Positions 1 to 6,665 of a DNA stretch of 9,677 nucleotides are shown one piece after another. Under the pieces are notes generated by a model. That model made no database searches. It was not told where the DNA came from and worked only from the letters and a program-made list of their open reading frames with translations. How positions within the stretch are numbered: position 1 is the stretch's first letter; every line of letters begins with the position of its first letter. The translations under genes were made by a program, and so were the position numbers. The stretch comes from an uncultured Oscillospiraceae bacterium (GTDB lineage Bacteria; Bacillota; Clostridia; Oscillospirales; Oscillospiraceae). The DNA is taken from contig CALWYA010000050.1 in NCBI GenBank assembly GCA_944385645.1, positions 1 to 9,677 on the forward strand, read 5' to 3'.

Positions 1-225
1 TGCGGCGGCGTGGGCTGCCCCACCTGTAAGGGCGAGGGCTGGATCGAGCTGCTGGGCGCGGGCATGATCCACCCCCGGGTGCTGGAGATGGCGGGCATCG
101 ACCCCGAGGTCTACTCCGGCTGGGCCTTCGGCATCGGCCTGGAGCGCACCGCCATGCGCCGGTTCAAGATCGCCGACCTGCGGCTGATCTTCGAGAACGA
201 CGTGCGCTTTTTGGAACAATTTTAA
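1..225 (+). CDS. pheS: Phenylalanyl-tRNA synthetase alpha subunit, C-terminal fragment
   Basis: This is the last 74 codons of the alpha subunit of phenylalanyl-tRNA synthetase, which joins phenylalanine to tRNA-Phe in the cytoplasm as an alpha2-beta2 enzyme. The frame is open from base 1, so the gene begins outside the window; the GTG at position 10 is internal. The fragment has the class II synthetase C-terminal signature: a Cys-rich stretch (CGGVGCPTCKGEGW), then ELLGAGMIHPRVLEMAG, then the motif 3 segment GWAFGIGLERTAM with its ATP-binding arginine, and the usual ending NDVRFLEQF. The stop is TAA at 223-225. pheT follows after 142 bases in the same direction, the standard pheST order, but the gap is unusually long and structured. 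The identification is firm. Confidence 0.97.
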   Translation, partial: CGGVGCPTCKGEGWIELLGAGMIHPRVLEMAGIDPEVYSGWAFGIGLERTAMRRFKIADLRLIFENDVRFLEQF

Positions 226-228
226 GAA

Positions 229-347
229 AGAGTGGAGAGTGAAGAGTAGAGAGTGGAGATATGGGATTCGCCGCAGGCGAATGTTTTTCATTTGTCCGGC
301 TGCGCCGGACACAATATCTTCACTCTTCACTCTCAACTCTTCACTCT
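229..347. repeat. Long imperfect inverted repeat with two inner hairpins between pheS and pheT
   Basis: The outer arms are 229-262 and 314-347. Each is 34 bases, and 28 of 34 positions pair when one is folded on the other. The arms are made of degenerate AGAGTG/GAGTGA units. Between them sit two perfect hairpins: 266-272 with 276-282 (ATTCGCC, loop GCA), and 293-300 with 304-311 (TGTCCGGC, loop TGC). The first is followed by GTTTTT at 283-288, so it could act as a weak terminator or attenuator inside the pheST transcript. The composition (purine-rich arms, AT-ended stems) differs from the GC-rich genes around it. It looks like a small non-autonomous repeat element, or a structured RNA between the two cistrons. 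No ORF is evident in it. Membership of a repeat family is inferred and cannot be tested from one copy. Confidence 0.75.
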
Positions 348-367
348 GACATAAAGGAGTTTTTACG

Positions 368-3100
368 ATGAATCTAAGCAGAAAGTGGCTCAGCGAGTTC
401 GTCACCGTTGACGCCAATGACAAGGACTTCGCCGAGGCCATGACCCTGTCCGGCTCCAAGGTGGAGCTGACCCACGACCTGGGGGAGGAGATCGACAAGA
501 TTGTGGCCGGCCGCATCCTGTCCATGGAGCACCACCCCAACTCCGACCACATGTGGGTGTGCCACCTGGACGTGGGGGAGCCCTTCCCCATCCAGATCGT
601 CACCGGCGCCTGGAACATCCACGTGGGGGACCTGGTCCCCGTGGCCCTGGACGGGGCCTCCCTCCCCGGGGGCAAGAAGATCGAGAAGGGCGTGCTCCGG
701 GGGATCGAGTCCAACGGCATGATGTGCGGCCTGTATGAGCTGGGCCTGGACGAGCGGGACTTCCCCTACGCCGCCATCACCCCCGCCGCCCTCTTGAACG
801 ACTACCACCCCCTGGACCCGGCCAAGCCCTCCATCCCCGCGGACATTCAGCCCGGGGACAAGGTGTTCGGGCCCGTGGTGTGCGCCCGGGTGGAGGCGGT
901 GACGGAGAAGGACGTGAACCGCTGGACCTGCAATCTGTCCTACGCGGAGAAGGACGGCCCCAGCGGCGCCATCGTCACCACCCCCTGCGCCAACCTCCAC
1001 AAGGGAGACCTGGTGGCCTACAACACCAAGACCAACACCATCTGCACCCTGGCCGATCTGCGGGCGGAGCAGGCGGAGTTCCCCCACTGCATCCCCGACG
1101 GCATCTTCGTCCTCCACGAGGAGGGGGTGGAGCTTGGGGACGACATCAAGCCGGTGATCAACGCCGACGACCACGTGGTGGAGTTCGAGATCACCCCCAA
1201 CCGCCCCGACTGCCTGTCGGTCATCGGCCTGGCCCGGGAGGTGTCCGCCACCTATGACGCCCCCCTGCGCCTCCACGAGCCGGTGGTACGGGGCGGCGCC
1301 AATGGCGTCCTCCCCGACCTGCTGGACGTGGAGACCCCCGCCGCCGACCTGGTGCCCCGGTACACCGCCCGGATGGTGCGCAACGTGAAGATCGGCCCCT
1401 CCCCCAAGTGGATGCGGGAGCGGCTGCGCTCCATGGGGGTGCGGCCCATCAACAACATCGTGGACATCACCAACTACGTCATGCTGGAGTACGGCCAGCC
1501 CATGCACGCCTTTGACTACCGCTATGTGAAGGGCGGCAAGATCATCGTCCGCCGGGCCCAGGAGGGGGAGGAGCTCACCACCCTGGACGGCAACGTGCGC
1601 AAGCTCACCGCCAACCACCTGGTCATCGCCGACGAGCACCGGGCGGTGGGTCTGGCGGGCATCATGGGCGGCGAGAACTCCGAGATCGTCTCCGACACCA
1701 CCGACGTGGTCTTCGAGTCCGCCTGCTTCGACGGCACCTGCATCCGCAAGGGCGCCCTGGCTCTTGGCATGCGCACCGAGGCGTCCGCCAAGTTCGAGAA
1801 GGGTCTGGACCCCCTGAACACCCTGCCCGCCGTCCAGCGGGCCTGCGAGCTGGTGGAGCTGCTGGGGGCCGGCGAGGTGGTGGACGGCGTCATCGACGTG
1901 CTCAACTTCGTCCCCCAGCCCCACGTCATCCGCATGGACCCCGACCGGGTGAACGCCCTGCTGGGCACCGACATCGACGCGGTGGACATGTACCAGTACC
2001 TGGAGCGGGTGGAGATCCGCACCCCCGAGAAGAACTTCCCCAACGGCCCCGCCGACGTGATCGTCCCCTCCTGGCGGGGCGACGTGGAGGGCATCGCCGA
2101 CCTGGCCGAGGAGGTGGCCCGGTTCTACGGGTACAACAAGATCCCCACCACCCTCATGCGGGGGCAGACCACCCGGGGGGGCTACTCCGAGGAGCAGAAG
2201 CTGGAGCAGACCCTGGGGGCCGTGTGCCGGGCCTGCGGCTATGACGAGATCATCACCTACTCCTTCATCTCCCCCGCCTGGTACGACAAGATCCTGTGGC
2301 CGGCGGACTACCACGCCCGCAAGAGCTTCAAGATCCTGAACCCCCTGGGGGAGGACACCTCCATCATGCGCACCACCACCCTGCCCTCCATGCTGGACAT
2401 CCTGGCCCGGAACTGGAACTACCGGAACAAGTCCGCCCGGCTGTATGAGGTGGGCCGGGTCTATCTGCCCGGCGGGGAGGACGGCCTGGCCAACGAGGCC
2501 AAGGTGCTCACCCTGGGCGCCTACGGCGAGGACATGGACTTCTTCGCCCTGAAGGGGGCGGTGGAGGCCATCCTGAAGCAGCTGCGGGTGAAGGACGTCC
2601 GCTTCGAGGGGCCCACCGGCGCCCCCTCCGACGCCTCCTGGCACCCCGGCCGCTGCGCCACCGTGTGGAGCGGCAGCGACTGCCTGGGCATCCTGGGTCA
2701 GGTCCACCCCCTGGCCGCTCAGAACTTCGGGGTGGACGGGGAGCTGTACTGCGCCGAGCTGAGTCTGGACGAGCTGATGCTGGCCAAGGGGGCCGACCCG
2801 GAGTACGTCCCCCTGCCCAAGTTCCCCGCCGTCACCCGGGACATCGCCGTGGTGTGCGACGAGGCCGTCACCGTGGGGCAGCTGGAGCGCGCCATCCGGG
2901 AGGGGGCCCGGGGCCTGCTGAAGGAGGCCGCCCTGTTCGACATCTACCGGGGGACCAACATCCCCGCCGGCAAGAAGAGCGTGGCCTTCAACCTGGTCCT
3001 CCGCGCCGACGACCGCTCCCTCACCGCCGAGGAGGCCGACCAGGACGTGAAGTCCATCCTGGAGACCCTGGAAAAGACCTGCGGCGCGGTGCTGCGGTGA
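368..3100 (+). CDS. pheT: Phenylalanyl-tRNA synthetase beta subunit with an extra ~105-residue insert
   Basis: This is the beta subunit of cytoplasmic phenylalanyl-tRNA synthetase, which contributes tRNA binding and editing of mischarged Tyr-tRNA. It starts at ATG 368, with AAAGGAG at 353-359 at good spacing. Domains in order: N-terminal tRNA-binding OB fold (about residues 43-125), an insert (about 135-240), B3/B4 editing region (about 310-480, including MEYGQ-type YVMLEYGQPMHAFD and GIMGG), B5 (about 518-600, with PSWRGDVEGIADLAEEVAR), the catalytic-like core, and a C-terminal FDX-ACB anticodon-binding domain (about 815-910, PKFPAVTRDIAVV). Family members are usually close to 800 residues; this one has 910, and removing the insert gives about 805. 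The insert looks like a degenerate second OB-fold copy (see findings). The frame is continuous through it, so a frameshift is not the explanation. Product certain; role of the insert unknown. Confidence 0.97.
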   Translation: MNLSRKWLSEFVTVDANDKDFAEAMTLSGSKVELTHDLGEEIDKIVAGRILSMEHHPNSDHMWVCHLDVGEPFPIQIVTGAWNIHVGDLVPVALDGASLPGGKKIEKGVLRGIESNGMMCGLYELGLDERDFPYAAITPAALLNDYHPLDPAKPSIPADIQPGDKVFGPVVCARVEAVTEKDVNRWTCNLSYAEKDGPSGAIVTTPCANLHKGDLVAYNTKTNTICTLADLRAEQAEFPHCIPDGIFVLHEEGVELGDDIKPVINADDHVVEFEITPNRPDCLSVIGLAREVSATYDAPLRLHEPVVRGGANGVLPDLLDVETPAADLVPRYTARMVRNVKIGPSPKWMRERLRSMGVRPINNIVDITNYVMLEYGQPMHAFDYRYVKGGKIIVRRAQEGEELTTLDGNVRKLTANHLVIADEHRAVGLAGIMGGENSEIVSDTTDVVFESACFDGTCIRKGALALGMRTEASAKFEKGLDPLNTLPAVQRACELVELLGAGEVVDGVIDVLNFVPQPHVIRMDPDRVNALLGTDIDAVDMYQYLERVEIRTPEKNFPNGPADVIVPSWRGDVEGIADLAEEVARFYGYNKIPTTLMRGQTTRGGYSEEQKLEQTLGAVCRACGYDEIITYSFISPAWYDKILWPADYHARKSFKILNPLGEDTSIMRTTTLPSMLDILARNWNYRNKSARLYEVGRVYLPGGEDGLANEAKVLTLGAYGEDMDFFALKGAVEAILKQLRVKDVRFEGPTGAPSDASWHPGRCATVWSGSDCLGILGQVHPLAAQNFGVDGELYCAELSLDELMLAKGADPEYVPLPKFPAVTRDIAVVCDEAVTVGQLERAIREGARGLLKEAALFDIYRGTNIPAGKKSVAFNLVLRADDRSLTAEEADQDVKSILETLEKTCGAVLR

Positions 3101-3125
3101 CGAGAGGCGAACCCTACGAGGCATA

Positions 3126-3255
3126 CGCCATGTAGAGCGCGGCCTCCCGGACACACCGATTCGGGCCGATGAGGACATCGGCCCCTACGGACAATGGCGC
3201 CCCGGCATCACCGTAGGGGCGGCCCCACCGAGGGCACCGGGAGGCGCGCCATGTA
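3126..3255. repeat. Nested inverted-repeat element flanked by 9-base direct repeats
   Basis: This lies 26 bases past pheT. A direct repeat CGCCATGTA occurs at 3126-3134 and 3247-3255. Inside it are inverted arms at 3141-3150 (GGCCTCCCGG) and 3237-3246 (CCGGGAGGCG), pairing 9 of 10. Further in is a perfect 9-bp hairpin, 3163-3171 with 3176-3184 (GGGCCGATG, loop AGGA). A perfect 10-bp inverted repeat, 3181-3190 with 3211-3220 (GCCCCTACGG / CCGTAGGGGC), shares bases with that hairpin, so the two folds exclude each other. The layout resembles a REP- or MITE-like element with target-site duplications, although the 9-base repeat may simply be part of the unit. It may also serve as the pheST transcript end, but no U-tract follows the stems. 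Confidence 0.6.
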
Positions 3256-3389
3256 AACAAGGAAACGCAGCAAAAACAAATTTCACACCACGAGCGGCAG
3301 CGGGCGGGGAAAATGCCCTTCTTTACATTTCCACCTGCGCGCCGGATGTCAAAACGCAGGCAAGCATCCCCGACCACCGAAGGGAAATT
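3256..3389. other. Non-coding spacer, nothing recognised
   Basis: This part of the 462-base gap between pheT and the aldolase-like gene is locally A-rich around 3253-3290 (for example AGCAAAAACAAATTTCACAC) and then GC-rich. I see no convincing ORF, no tRNA and no promoter with both -35 and -10 boxes on either strand. An 87-codon minus-strand reading frame crosses it but runs into the neighbouring repeat and has no family features. The stretch may be part of a larger composite repeat together with the elements on either side. Confidence 0.4.
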
Positions 3390-3468
3390 TTTAGAAACCG
3401 TAGGTTTCTAAACGGCGTTTTGGTGACTTTGCCGCTGTTGGCAAAGTCACTCGCCGCCGGGGCGGCGA
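3390..3468. repeat. Three consecutive perfect hairpins
   Basis: Three perfect stems follow each other. The first is 3390-3399 with 3403-3412 (TTTAGAAACC, loop GTA, 10 bp). The second is 3423-3433 with 3440-3450 (GTGACTTTGCC, loop GCTGTT, 11 bp). The third is 3451-3458 with 3461-3468 (TCGCCGCC / GGCGGCGA; the innermost pairs must open to form a loop). Hairpins two and three abut exactly. Only ten bases, including a GTTTTG tract, separate one and two. This density of perfect palindromes in non-coding DNA points to a repeat element or a structured RNA; either is inference. The element lies 95 bases before the next start codon, so it could be in that gene's 5' leader. Confidence 0.65.
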
Positions 3469-3562
3469 AACCACCCCATCCCCCATCCCCGCCGCAGCGG
3501 ACAAATCCCCGTCCCGCCCGCAGGCAAAACATATCCTTCCACCCAAAGGAAAGGAGAACACT

Positions 3563-4591
3563 ATGATCCGCTTTGAATGTGACTACAACACCGGGGCCCA
3601 CCCCCAGGTGCTGGAGGCCCTGGCGGCCACCAATCTGGAGCCCTGCCCCGGCTATGGGGAGGACGAGCACTGCGCCCGGGCCGCCCGGATGATCCGGGAC
3701 CTGTGCCGGGCCCCGGAGGCCGACGTGCACTTCCTGGTGGGGGGCACCCAGGCCAACCTCACCGTCATCGCCGCCGCCCTGCGCCCCCACCAGGGGGCGG
3801 TGTGCACCGCCCTGGCCCACATCAACAGCCACGAGACGGGGGCGGTGGAGGCCACCGGCCACAAGCTCCTCCCCCTGCCCACCGGCGACGGCAAGCTCAC
3901 CGCCGAACAGCTGGACGAGCTGTGCCGGGAGCACGAGACCGACCCCGCCCGGGAGCACAAGACCCAGCCGGGGCTGGTCTACCTCTCCCACCCCACCGAG
4001 CTGGGCACCGTGTACACCCGGGCCGAGCTGGAGGCCATCTCCCAGACCGCCCACCGCCACGGCCTGCTCCTCTATGTGGATGGGGCCCGGCTGGCCTACG
4101 GTCTGGCCGCCTCCGACCTGACCCTGCCCGATCTGGCCCGGCTGTGCGACGTGTTCTACCTGGGCGGCACCAAGGCGGGCGCCCTGTTCGGCGAGGCGGT
4201 GGTCATCCTGAACGAGACCCTGAAGCGGGACTTCCGCTACCTCATCAAGCAGCGGGGCGGGATGCTGGCCAAGGGCCGGCTGCTGGGGGTCCAGTTCGAG
4301 GCCCTGCTGGCCGACGGGCTCTACGAGCGCATCGGCCGGAAGGCGGTGGACCAGGCCCTGCGGCTGAAGCGGGCCCTGCTGGACAAGGGGTGGCCCCTGA
4401 TGGTGGACTCCCCCACCAACCAGCAGTTCGTGGTGGTCCCCGACGAGATCTACGCCCAGCTGGCCCAGAAGTACAGCACCGACTACAACGGCAAGCCCGA
4501 CCCGGACCACACCGCCATCCGGTTCTGCACCGGCTGGTCCACCTCCGAGGAGGATCTGGACGCCCTGATCGCCGACATCCGGGCCCTGTAA
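3563..4591 (+). CDS. Low-specificity L-threonine aldolase / beta-eliminating lyase family PLP enzyme
   Basis: A 342-residue fold-type I PLP enzyme of the threonine aldolase (LtaE-like) family, which cleaves L-threonine or L-allo-threonine to glycine and acetaldehyde. It starts at ATG 3563 with AAGGAG at 3551-3556. The cofactor phosphate loop is LVGGTQANL (residues 58-66). His86 is in the position of the ring-stacking residue. D173 in YVDGARLAYG would bind the pyridine nitrogen. K204 in YLGGTKAGALFG is the expected Schiff-base lysine. R320 in AIRFCTGW fits the substrate-carboxylate arginine. Length is normal. The motifs differ from the E. coli enzyme (GGTKAG rather than the SKGLGAP type), so this is a divergent clostridial branch and the true amino-acid substrate is unproven. 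It stands alone between a structured gap and a terminator; no clear promoter is visible upstream. Confidence 0.85.
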   Translation: MIRFECDYNTGAHPQVLEALAATNLEPCPGYGEDEHCARAARMIRDLCRAPEADVHFLVGGTQANLTVIAAALRPHQGAVCTALAHINSHETGAVEATGHKLLPLPTGDGKLTAEQLDELCREHETDPAREHKTQPGLVYLSHPTELGTVYTRAELEAISQTAHRHGLLLYVDGARLAYGLAASDLTLPDLARLCDVFYLGGTKAGALFGEAVVILNETLKRDFRYLIKQRGGMLAKGRLLGVQFEALLADGLYERIGRKAVDQALRLKRALLDKGWPLMVDSPTNQQFVVVPDEIYAQLAQKYSTDYNGKPDPDHTAIRFCTGWSTSEEDLDALIADIRAL

Positions 4592-4600
4592 GGCCCACGT

Positions 4601-4636
4601 GTTCCCGCCCCCCCTGCGGGGGCGGGAACGAGCTTT
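4601..4636 (+). terminator. Rho-independent terminator after the aldolase-like gene
   Basis: A perfect 12-bp GC-rich stem, 4601-4612 with 4618-4629 (GTTCCCGCCCCC, loop CCTGC), begins nine bases after the TAA stop and is followed by GAGCTTTT. The U-tract is short and offset, so termination may be partial and allow some read-through into the MATE gene, whose ribosome-binding site starts five bases after the TTTT. Confidence 0.65.
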
Positions 4637-4655
4637 TCAGAAAGGAGTGACCCCC

Positions 4656-6035
4656 GTGGCCCGGGACGAGCACGACTTTTCCCAGGGGAGCATCCCCCGC
4701 AATATCATGGCCCTGGCCGTCCCCATGACGGCGGCCCAGCTGGTTAACGTGCTGTACAGCGTGGTGGACCGGATCTACCTGGGCCGGCTGCCGGGGAGCA
4801 GCCACCTGGCCCTCACCGGCCTGGGGGTGACCATCCCCATCGTGTCCATCATCATGGGGCTGGCCAACCTGTGCGGCACCGGCGGCGGCCCTCTGTGCTC
4901 CATCTGCCGGGGCCGGGGGGACAACGAGGAGGCCGAGCGGGTGATGGGCAACGCCTTCACCCTGCTGCTGATCCTGGGGGCGGTCACCACCGCCTTCTTC
5001 CTGGCCCTGAAGGAGCCCATCCTCTACCTTTTCGGGGCCAGCGACGCCACCTTCCCCTACGCCGACGACTACATGACCATCTACCTGCTGGGCACCCTGT
5101 TCGTCATGATCAGCCTGGGGATGAACCCCTTCATCAACACTCAGGGCTTCGGCAAGACGGGGATGATGACGGTGACCATCGGGGCGGTGCTCAACCTGGT
5201 GCTGGACCCTGTCTTCATCTTCCTGCTGGACATGGGGGTGCAGGGGGCCGCCCTGGCCACCGTGATCTCCCAGGGGGTGTCGGCGGTGTGGGTGCTGCGC
5301 TTCCTCACCGGGAGGCGGGCCATCCTCCACCTGCGCCTGTCCTGTCTGCGCCTCCAGGCCGGGCGGGTGAAGCGCATCATCTCCCTGGGGCTGTCCGGCT
5401 TCTTCATGAACATGACCAACAGCCTGGTGCAGGTGGTGTGCAACGCCACCCTCCAGAGCTGGGGCGGCGACCTGTACGTGGGCATCATGACCATCATCAA
5501 CTCCCTGCGGGAGGTGTTCATCATGCCCGTCCACGGCCTGACCAACGGCTCCCAGCCGGTGATGGGCTTCAACTACGGGGCCAAAAAGCCCGACCGGGTG
5601 TGTCAGTCCATCCGGTTCAGCTTCTCCCTGACGGTGATCTACGCCGCCGTCTTCTGGGCCATCGCCATGGCCTTCCCCCAGCTGCTGATCCTGATCTTCA
5701 ACGACGACCAGGAGGTCATCGCCCACGGGGTGCCCGCCCTGCGGGTCTACTTCGGCCTGTTCCTGTTCATGTCCCTCCAGGTGGCCGCCCAGGGGGTCTT
5801 CGTGGGGCTGGGCCGGGCCAAACAGGCCATCTTCTTCTCCCTGCTGCGCAAGGCGGTCATCAACGCCCCCCTCACCGTTATCCTCCCCGTGTGGATGGGG
5901 TCCATGGGGGTTTTCACCGCCGAGGCGGTGTCCCAGCTCATCGGCGGTCTGGCCTGCAGCCTGACCATGTACTACACCGTCTACCGCCCCCTGCGCCGGG
6001 AGGCCCAGCTGGCCGGCCCGGGCGGGCGGCTGTGA
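4656..6035 (+). CDS. MATE family multidrug/metabolite exporter
   Basis: A 459-residue inner-membrane antiporter of the MATE (multi-antimicrobial extrusion) family, which exports drugs or metabolites in exchange for Na+ or H+. I chose the GTG start at 4656 because AAAGGAG at 4641-4647 sits eight bases ahead; an in-frame GTG at 4599 would begin inside the preceding terminator stem. The protein shows two six-helix halves with typical landmarks: PMTAAQLVNVLYSVVDRIYLG in helix 1, GTGGGPLCSICRGRGD after helix 2, PFINTQGFGKTGMMTVTIG and ALATVISQGVSAVWVL in the first half, and NGSQPVMGFNYGAKKPDRV in the second. Both length and topology are normal. Its substrate cannot be told from sequence. It converges on the HxlR regulator gene. 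An HxlR regulator controlling an adjacent exporter is possible, but the promoter arrangement favours the gene divergent from it. Confidence 0.93.
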   Translation: MARDEHDFSQGSIPRNIMALAVPMTAAQLVNVLYSVVDRIYLGRLPGSSHLALTGLGVTIPIVSIIMGLANLCGTGGGPLCSICRGRGDNEEAERVMGNAFTLLLILGAVTTAFFLALKEPILYLFGASDATFPYADDYMTIYLLGTLFVMISLGMNPFINTQGFGKTGMMTVTIGAVLNLVLDPVFIFLLDMGVQGAALATVISQGVSAVWVLRFLTGRRAILHLRLSCLRLQAGRVKRIISLGLSGFFMNMTNSLVQVVCNATLQSWGGDLYVGIMTIINSLREVFIMPVHGLTNGSQPVMGFNYGAKKPDRVCQSIRFSFSLTVIYAAVFWAIAMAFPQLLILIFNDDQEVIAHGVPALRVYFGLFLFMSLQVAAQGVFVGLGRAKQAIFFSLLRKAVINAPLTVILPVWMGSMGVFTAEAVSQLIGGLACSLTMYYTVYRPLRREAQLAGPGGRL

Positions 6036-6050
6036 GACGGCCCAACCAAC

Positions 6051-6086
6051 GAGAACGCCCGCCGGCATCGCCGGCGGGCGTTTGCG
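6051..6086. terminator. Bidirectional terminator between the convergent MATE and HxlR genes
   Basis: A perfect 13-bp stem, 6054-6066 with 6070-6082 (AACGCCCGCCGGC, loop ATC), lies between the two stop codons. AA/TT at the stem ends and a short T-run on the plus strand (6081-6083) suit termination in both directions, although the U-tracts are weak. The 33 bases 6051-6083 recur exactly, inverted, at 9214-9246. Confidence 0.75.
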
Positions 6087-6091
6087 TCATG

Positions 6092-6433
6092 TTATATCTG
6101 CTCCCCGGCCTCCCGGGCCTGATAGGCCTCGCCCCAGCTCCACATGGCGTCCAGGACGGGCTTCAGACTGTACCCCAGCTCGGTGAGGGCGTACTCCACG
6201 TGGGGCGGCACCTCGGGGAACACCGTGCGGGTGAGCAGGCCGCTGTCCTCCATCTCCCGCAGCTGGGCGGTCAGCACCTTCTGGCTGACCCCGCCCACCG
6301 ACCGCCGCAGCTCGCCGAAGCGCCTGGCCCCGCCCAGCAGGTCCCGGAGGATGAGCACCTTCCACTTGCTGCTGATGAGGGTCAGCGTGGTCTCCACCGG
6401 GCAGGCGGGGAGCGTATTCGCCGTGCGTTCCAT
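6092..6433 (-). CDS. HxlR-family winged-helix transcriptional regulator
   Basis: A 113-residue DNA-binding repressor/activator of the HxlR (MarR-like winged helix) family. It starts at ATG 6433-6431 with AAGGAG at 6448-6443. The N-terminal family signature CPVETTLTLISSKWKVLILR (residues 11-30) is intact, followed by the recognition-helix region FGELRRSVGGVSQKVLTAQL and the wing (LLTRTVFPEVPPHVEYALTELG). Cys11 matches the conserved N-terminal cysteine that senses thiol stress in Bacillus YodB, CatR and HypR; a redox role here is inference. The gene diverges from the MBL-like/macrodomain/SirTM operon and has its own strong promoter with a possible operator on the transcribed side, so autoregulation and control of the divergent operon are the natural hypotheses. 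Confidence 0.92.
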   Translation of the reverse strand: MERTANTLPACPVETTLTLISSKWKVLILRDLLGGARRFGELRRSVGGVSQKVLTAQLREMEDSGLLTRTVFPEVPPHVEYALTELGYSLKPVLDAMWSWGEAYQAREAGEQI

Positions 6434-6461
6434 AAGCGGTCCCTCCTTGGTTTCTTTTGGG

Positions 6462-6476
6462 ATAGTACCTCCCTAT
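6462..6476. promoter_or_regulatory. Possible HxlR operator at the regulator's own start site
   Basis: An inverted repeat ATAG-N7-CTAT (ATAGTACCTCCCTAT on the plus strand) overlaps the -10 box and the predicted transcription start of the regulator gene. Small dyads at this position are common for autoregulated HxlR proteins. The arms are only four bases long, so this is a weak suggestion. Confidence 0.3.
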
Positions 6477-6503
6477 TATAAGGCTGCCCCCGTTTTCCGT
6501 CAA
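6475..6503 (-). promoter_or_regulatory. Sigma-A-type promoter for the HxlR gene
   Basis: Read on the minus strand, a -35 box TTGACG (6503-6498) is separated by exactly 17 bases from a consensus -10 box TATAAT (6480-6475). The start of transcription would fall near 6468, about 35 bases before the ATG. An A6T6 tract at 6521-6532 lies upstream of the -35 box and could act as an UP-like or curved element. This is the best promoter in the window. Confidence 0.8.
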
Positions 6504-6514
6504 GGCTCCGCCCC

Positions 6515-6540
6515 GCCGCGAAAAAATTTTTTCCGGCGGC
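6515..6540. other. A6T6 palindrome with imperfect GC flanks
   Basis: A run of six A and six T (6521-6532) is flanked by GCCG (6515-6518) and CGGC (6537-6540), giving an imperfect inverted repeat in otherwise very GC-rich DNA. It has no adjoining gene end that would make it a terminator. It may bend DNA between the divergent promoters. Function not determined. Confidence 0.35.
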
Positions 6541-6618
6541 CCGGGGGCGGGAAACCCCTGAAATCCTCCAAAGGTTTCCTCCCGGTGCCTGTCCAAATGT
6601 TACCATCCGGTGCCTACG

Positions 6619-6632
6619 GCACAAAATTGTGC
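6619..6632. promoter_or_regulatory. Possible operator palindrome upstream of the MBL-like/macrodomain/SirTM operon
   Basis: GCACAA-AA-TTGTGC is a perfect dyad with six-base arms, placed five bases upstream of the candidate -35 box of the operon. It overlaps a second small dyad, GTGCC-TAC-GGCAC (6610-6622). The position suits binding of a dimeric winged-helix regulator such as the divergent HxlR protein; the link is inference. Confidence 0.4.
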
Positions 6633-6636
6633 GTAC

Positions 6637-6665
6637 TGTTCAAACGCCCTGAGATGCACTATGAT
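6637..6665 (+). promoter_or_regulatory. Candidate promoter of the MBL-like/macrodomain/SirTM operon
   Basis: A -10-like TATGAT (6660-6665, one mismatch to consensus) follows a poor -35-like TGTTCA (6637-6642) at 17-base spacing. A start near 6672 would give a leader of about 47 bases. The weak -35 box fits a promoter that needs activation or is normally silent. Confidence 0.4.

Noticed and set aside
266..288. Hairpin plus GTTTTT after pheS as a full terminator
   Set aside because: It would separate pheS from pheT, which are normally co-expressed, and the stem is only 7 bp with a short interrupted T-run; treated as part of the repeat instead.
374..3178. 934-codon minus-strand open frame antisense to pheT
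   Set aside because: It is rich in Gly, Val, His, Gln and Leu, with no family motif, and covers a certain pheT gene. High GC leaves the opposite frame free of stops.
3114..3377. 87-codon minus-strand frame in the pheT-aldolase gap
   Set aside because: It runs through the nested repeat, has no recognisable domain, and no ribosome-binding site I could support; Cys/Arg-rich composition looks non-coding.
4599..4655. GTG at 4599 as the MATE start
   Set aside because: It lies at the edge of the terminator stem and has no ribosome-binding site; GTG 4656 has AAAGGAG at the right distance.
4245..6068. 607-codon minus-strand open frame antisense to the MATE gene
   Set aside because: Low-complexity Gly/His/Gln/Pro composition, opposite a clear membrane transporter, and running into the aldolase gene; a GC-driven shadow.
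4871..6481. 536-codon plus-strand frame overlapping the MATE gene and the HxlR gene
   Set aside because: Pro/Gly/Arg/His-rich shadow of the MATE frame that crosses a terminator and is antisense to HxlR.
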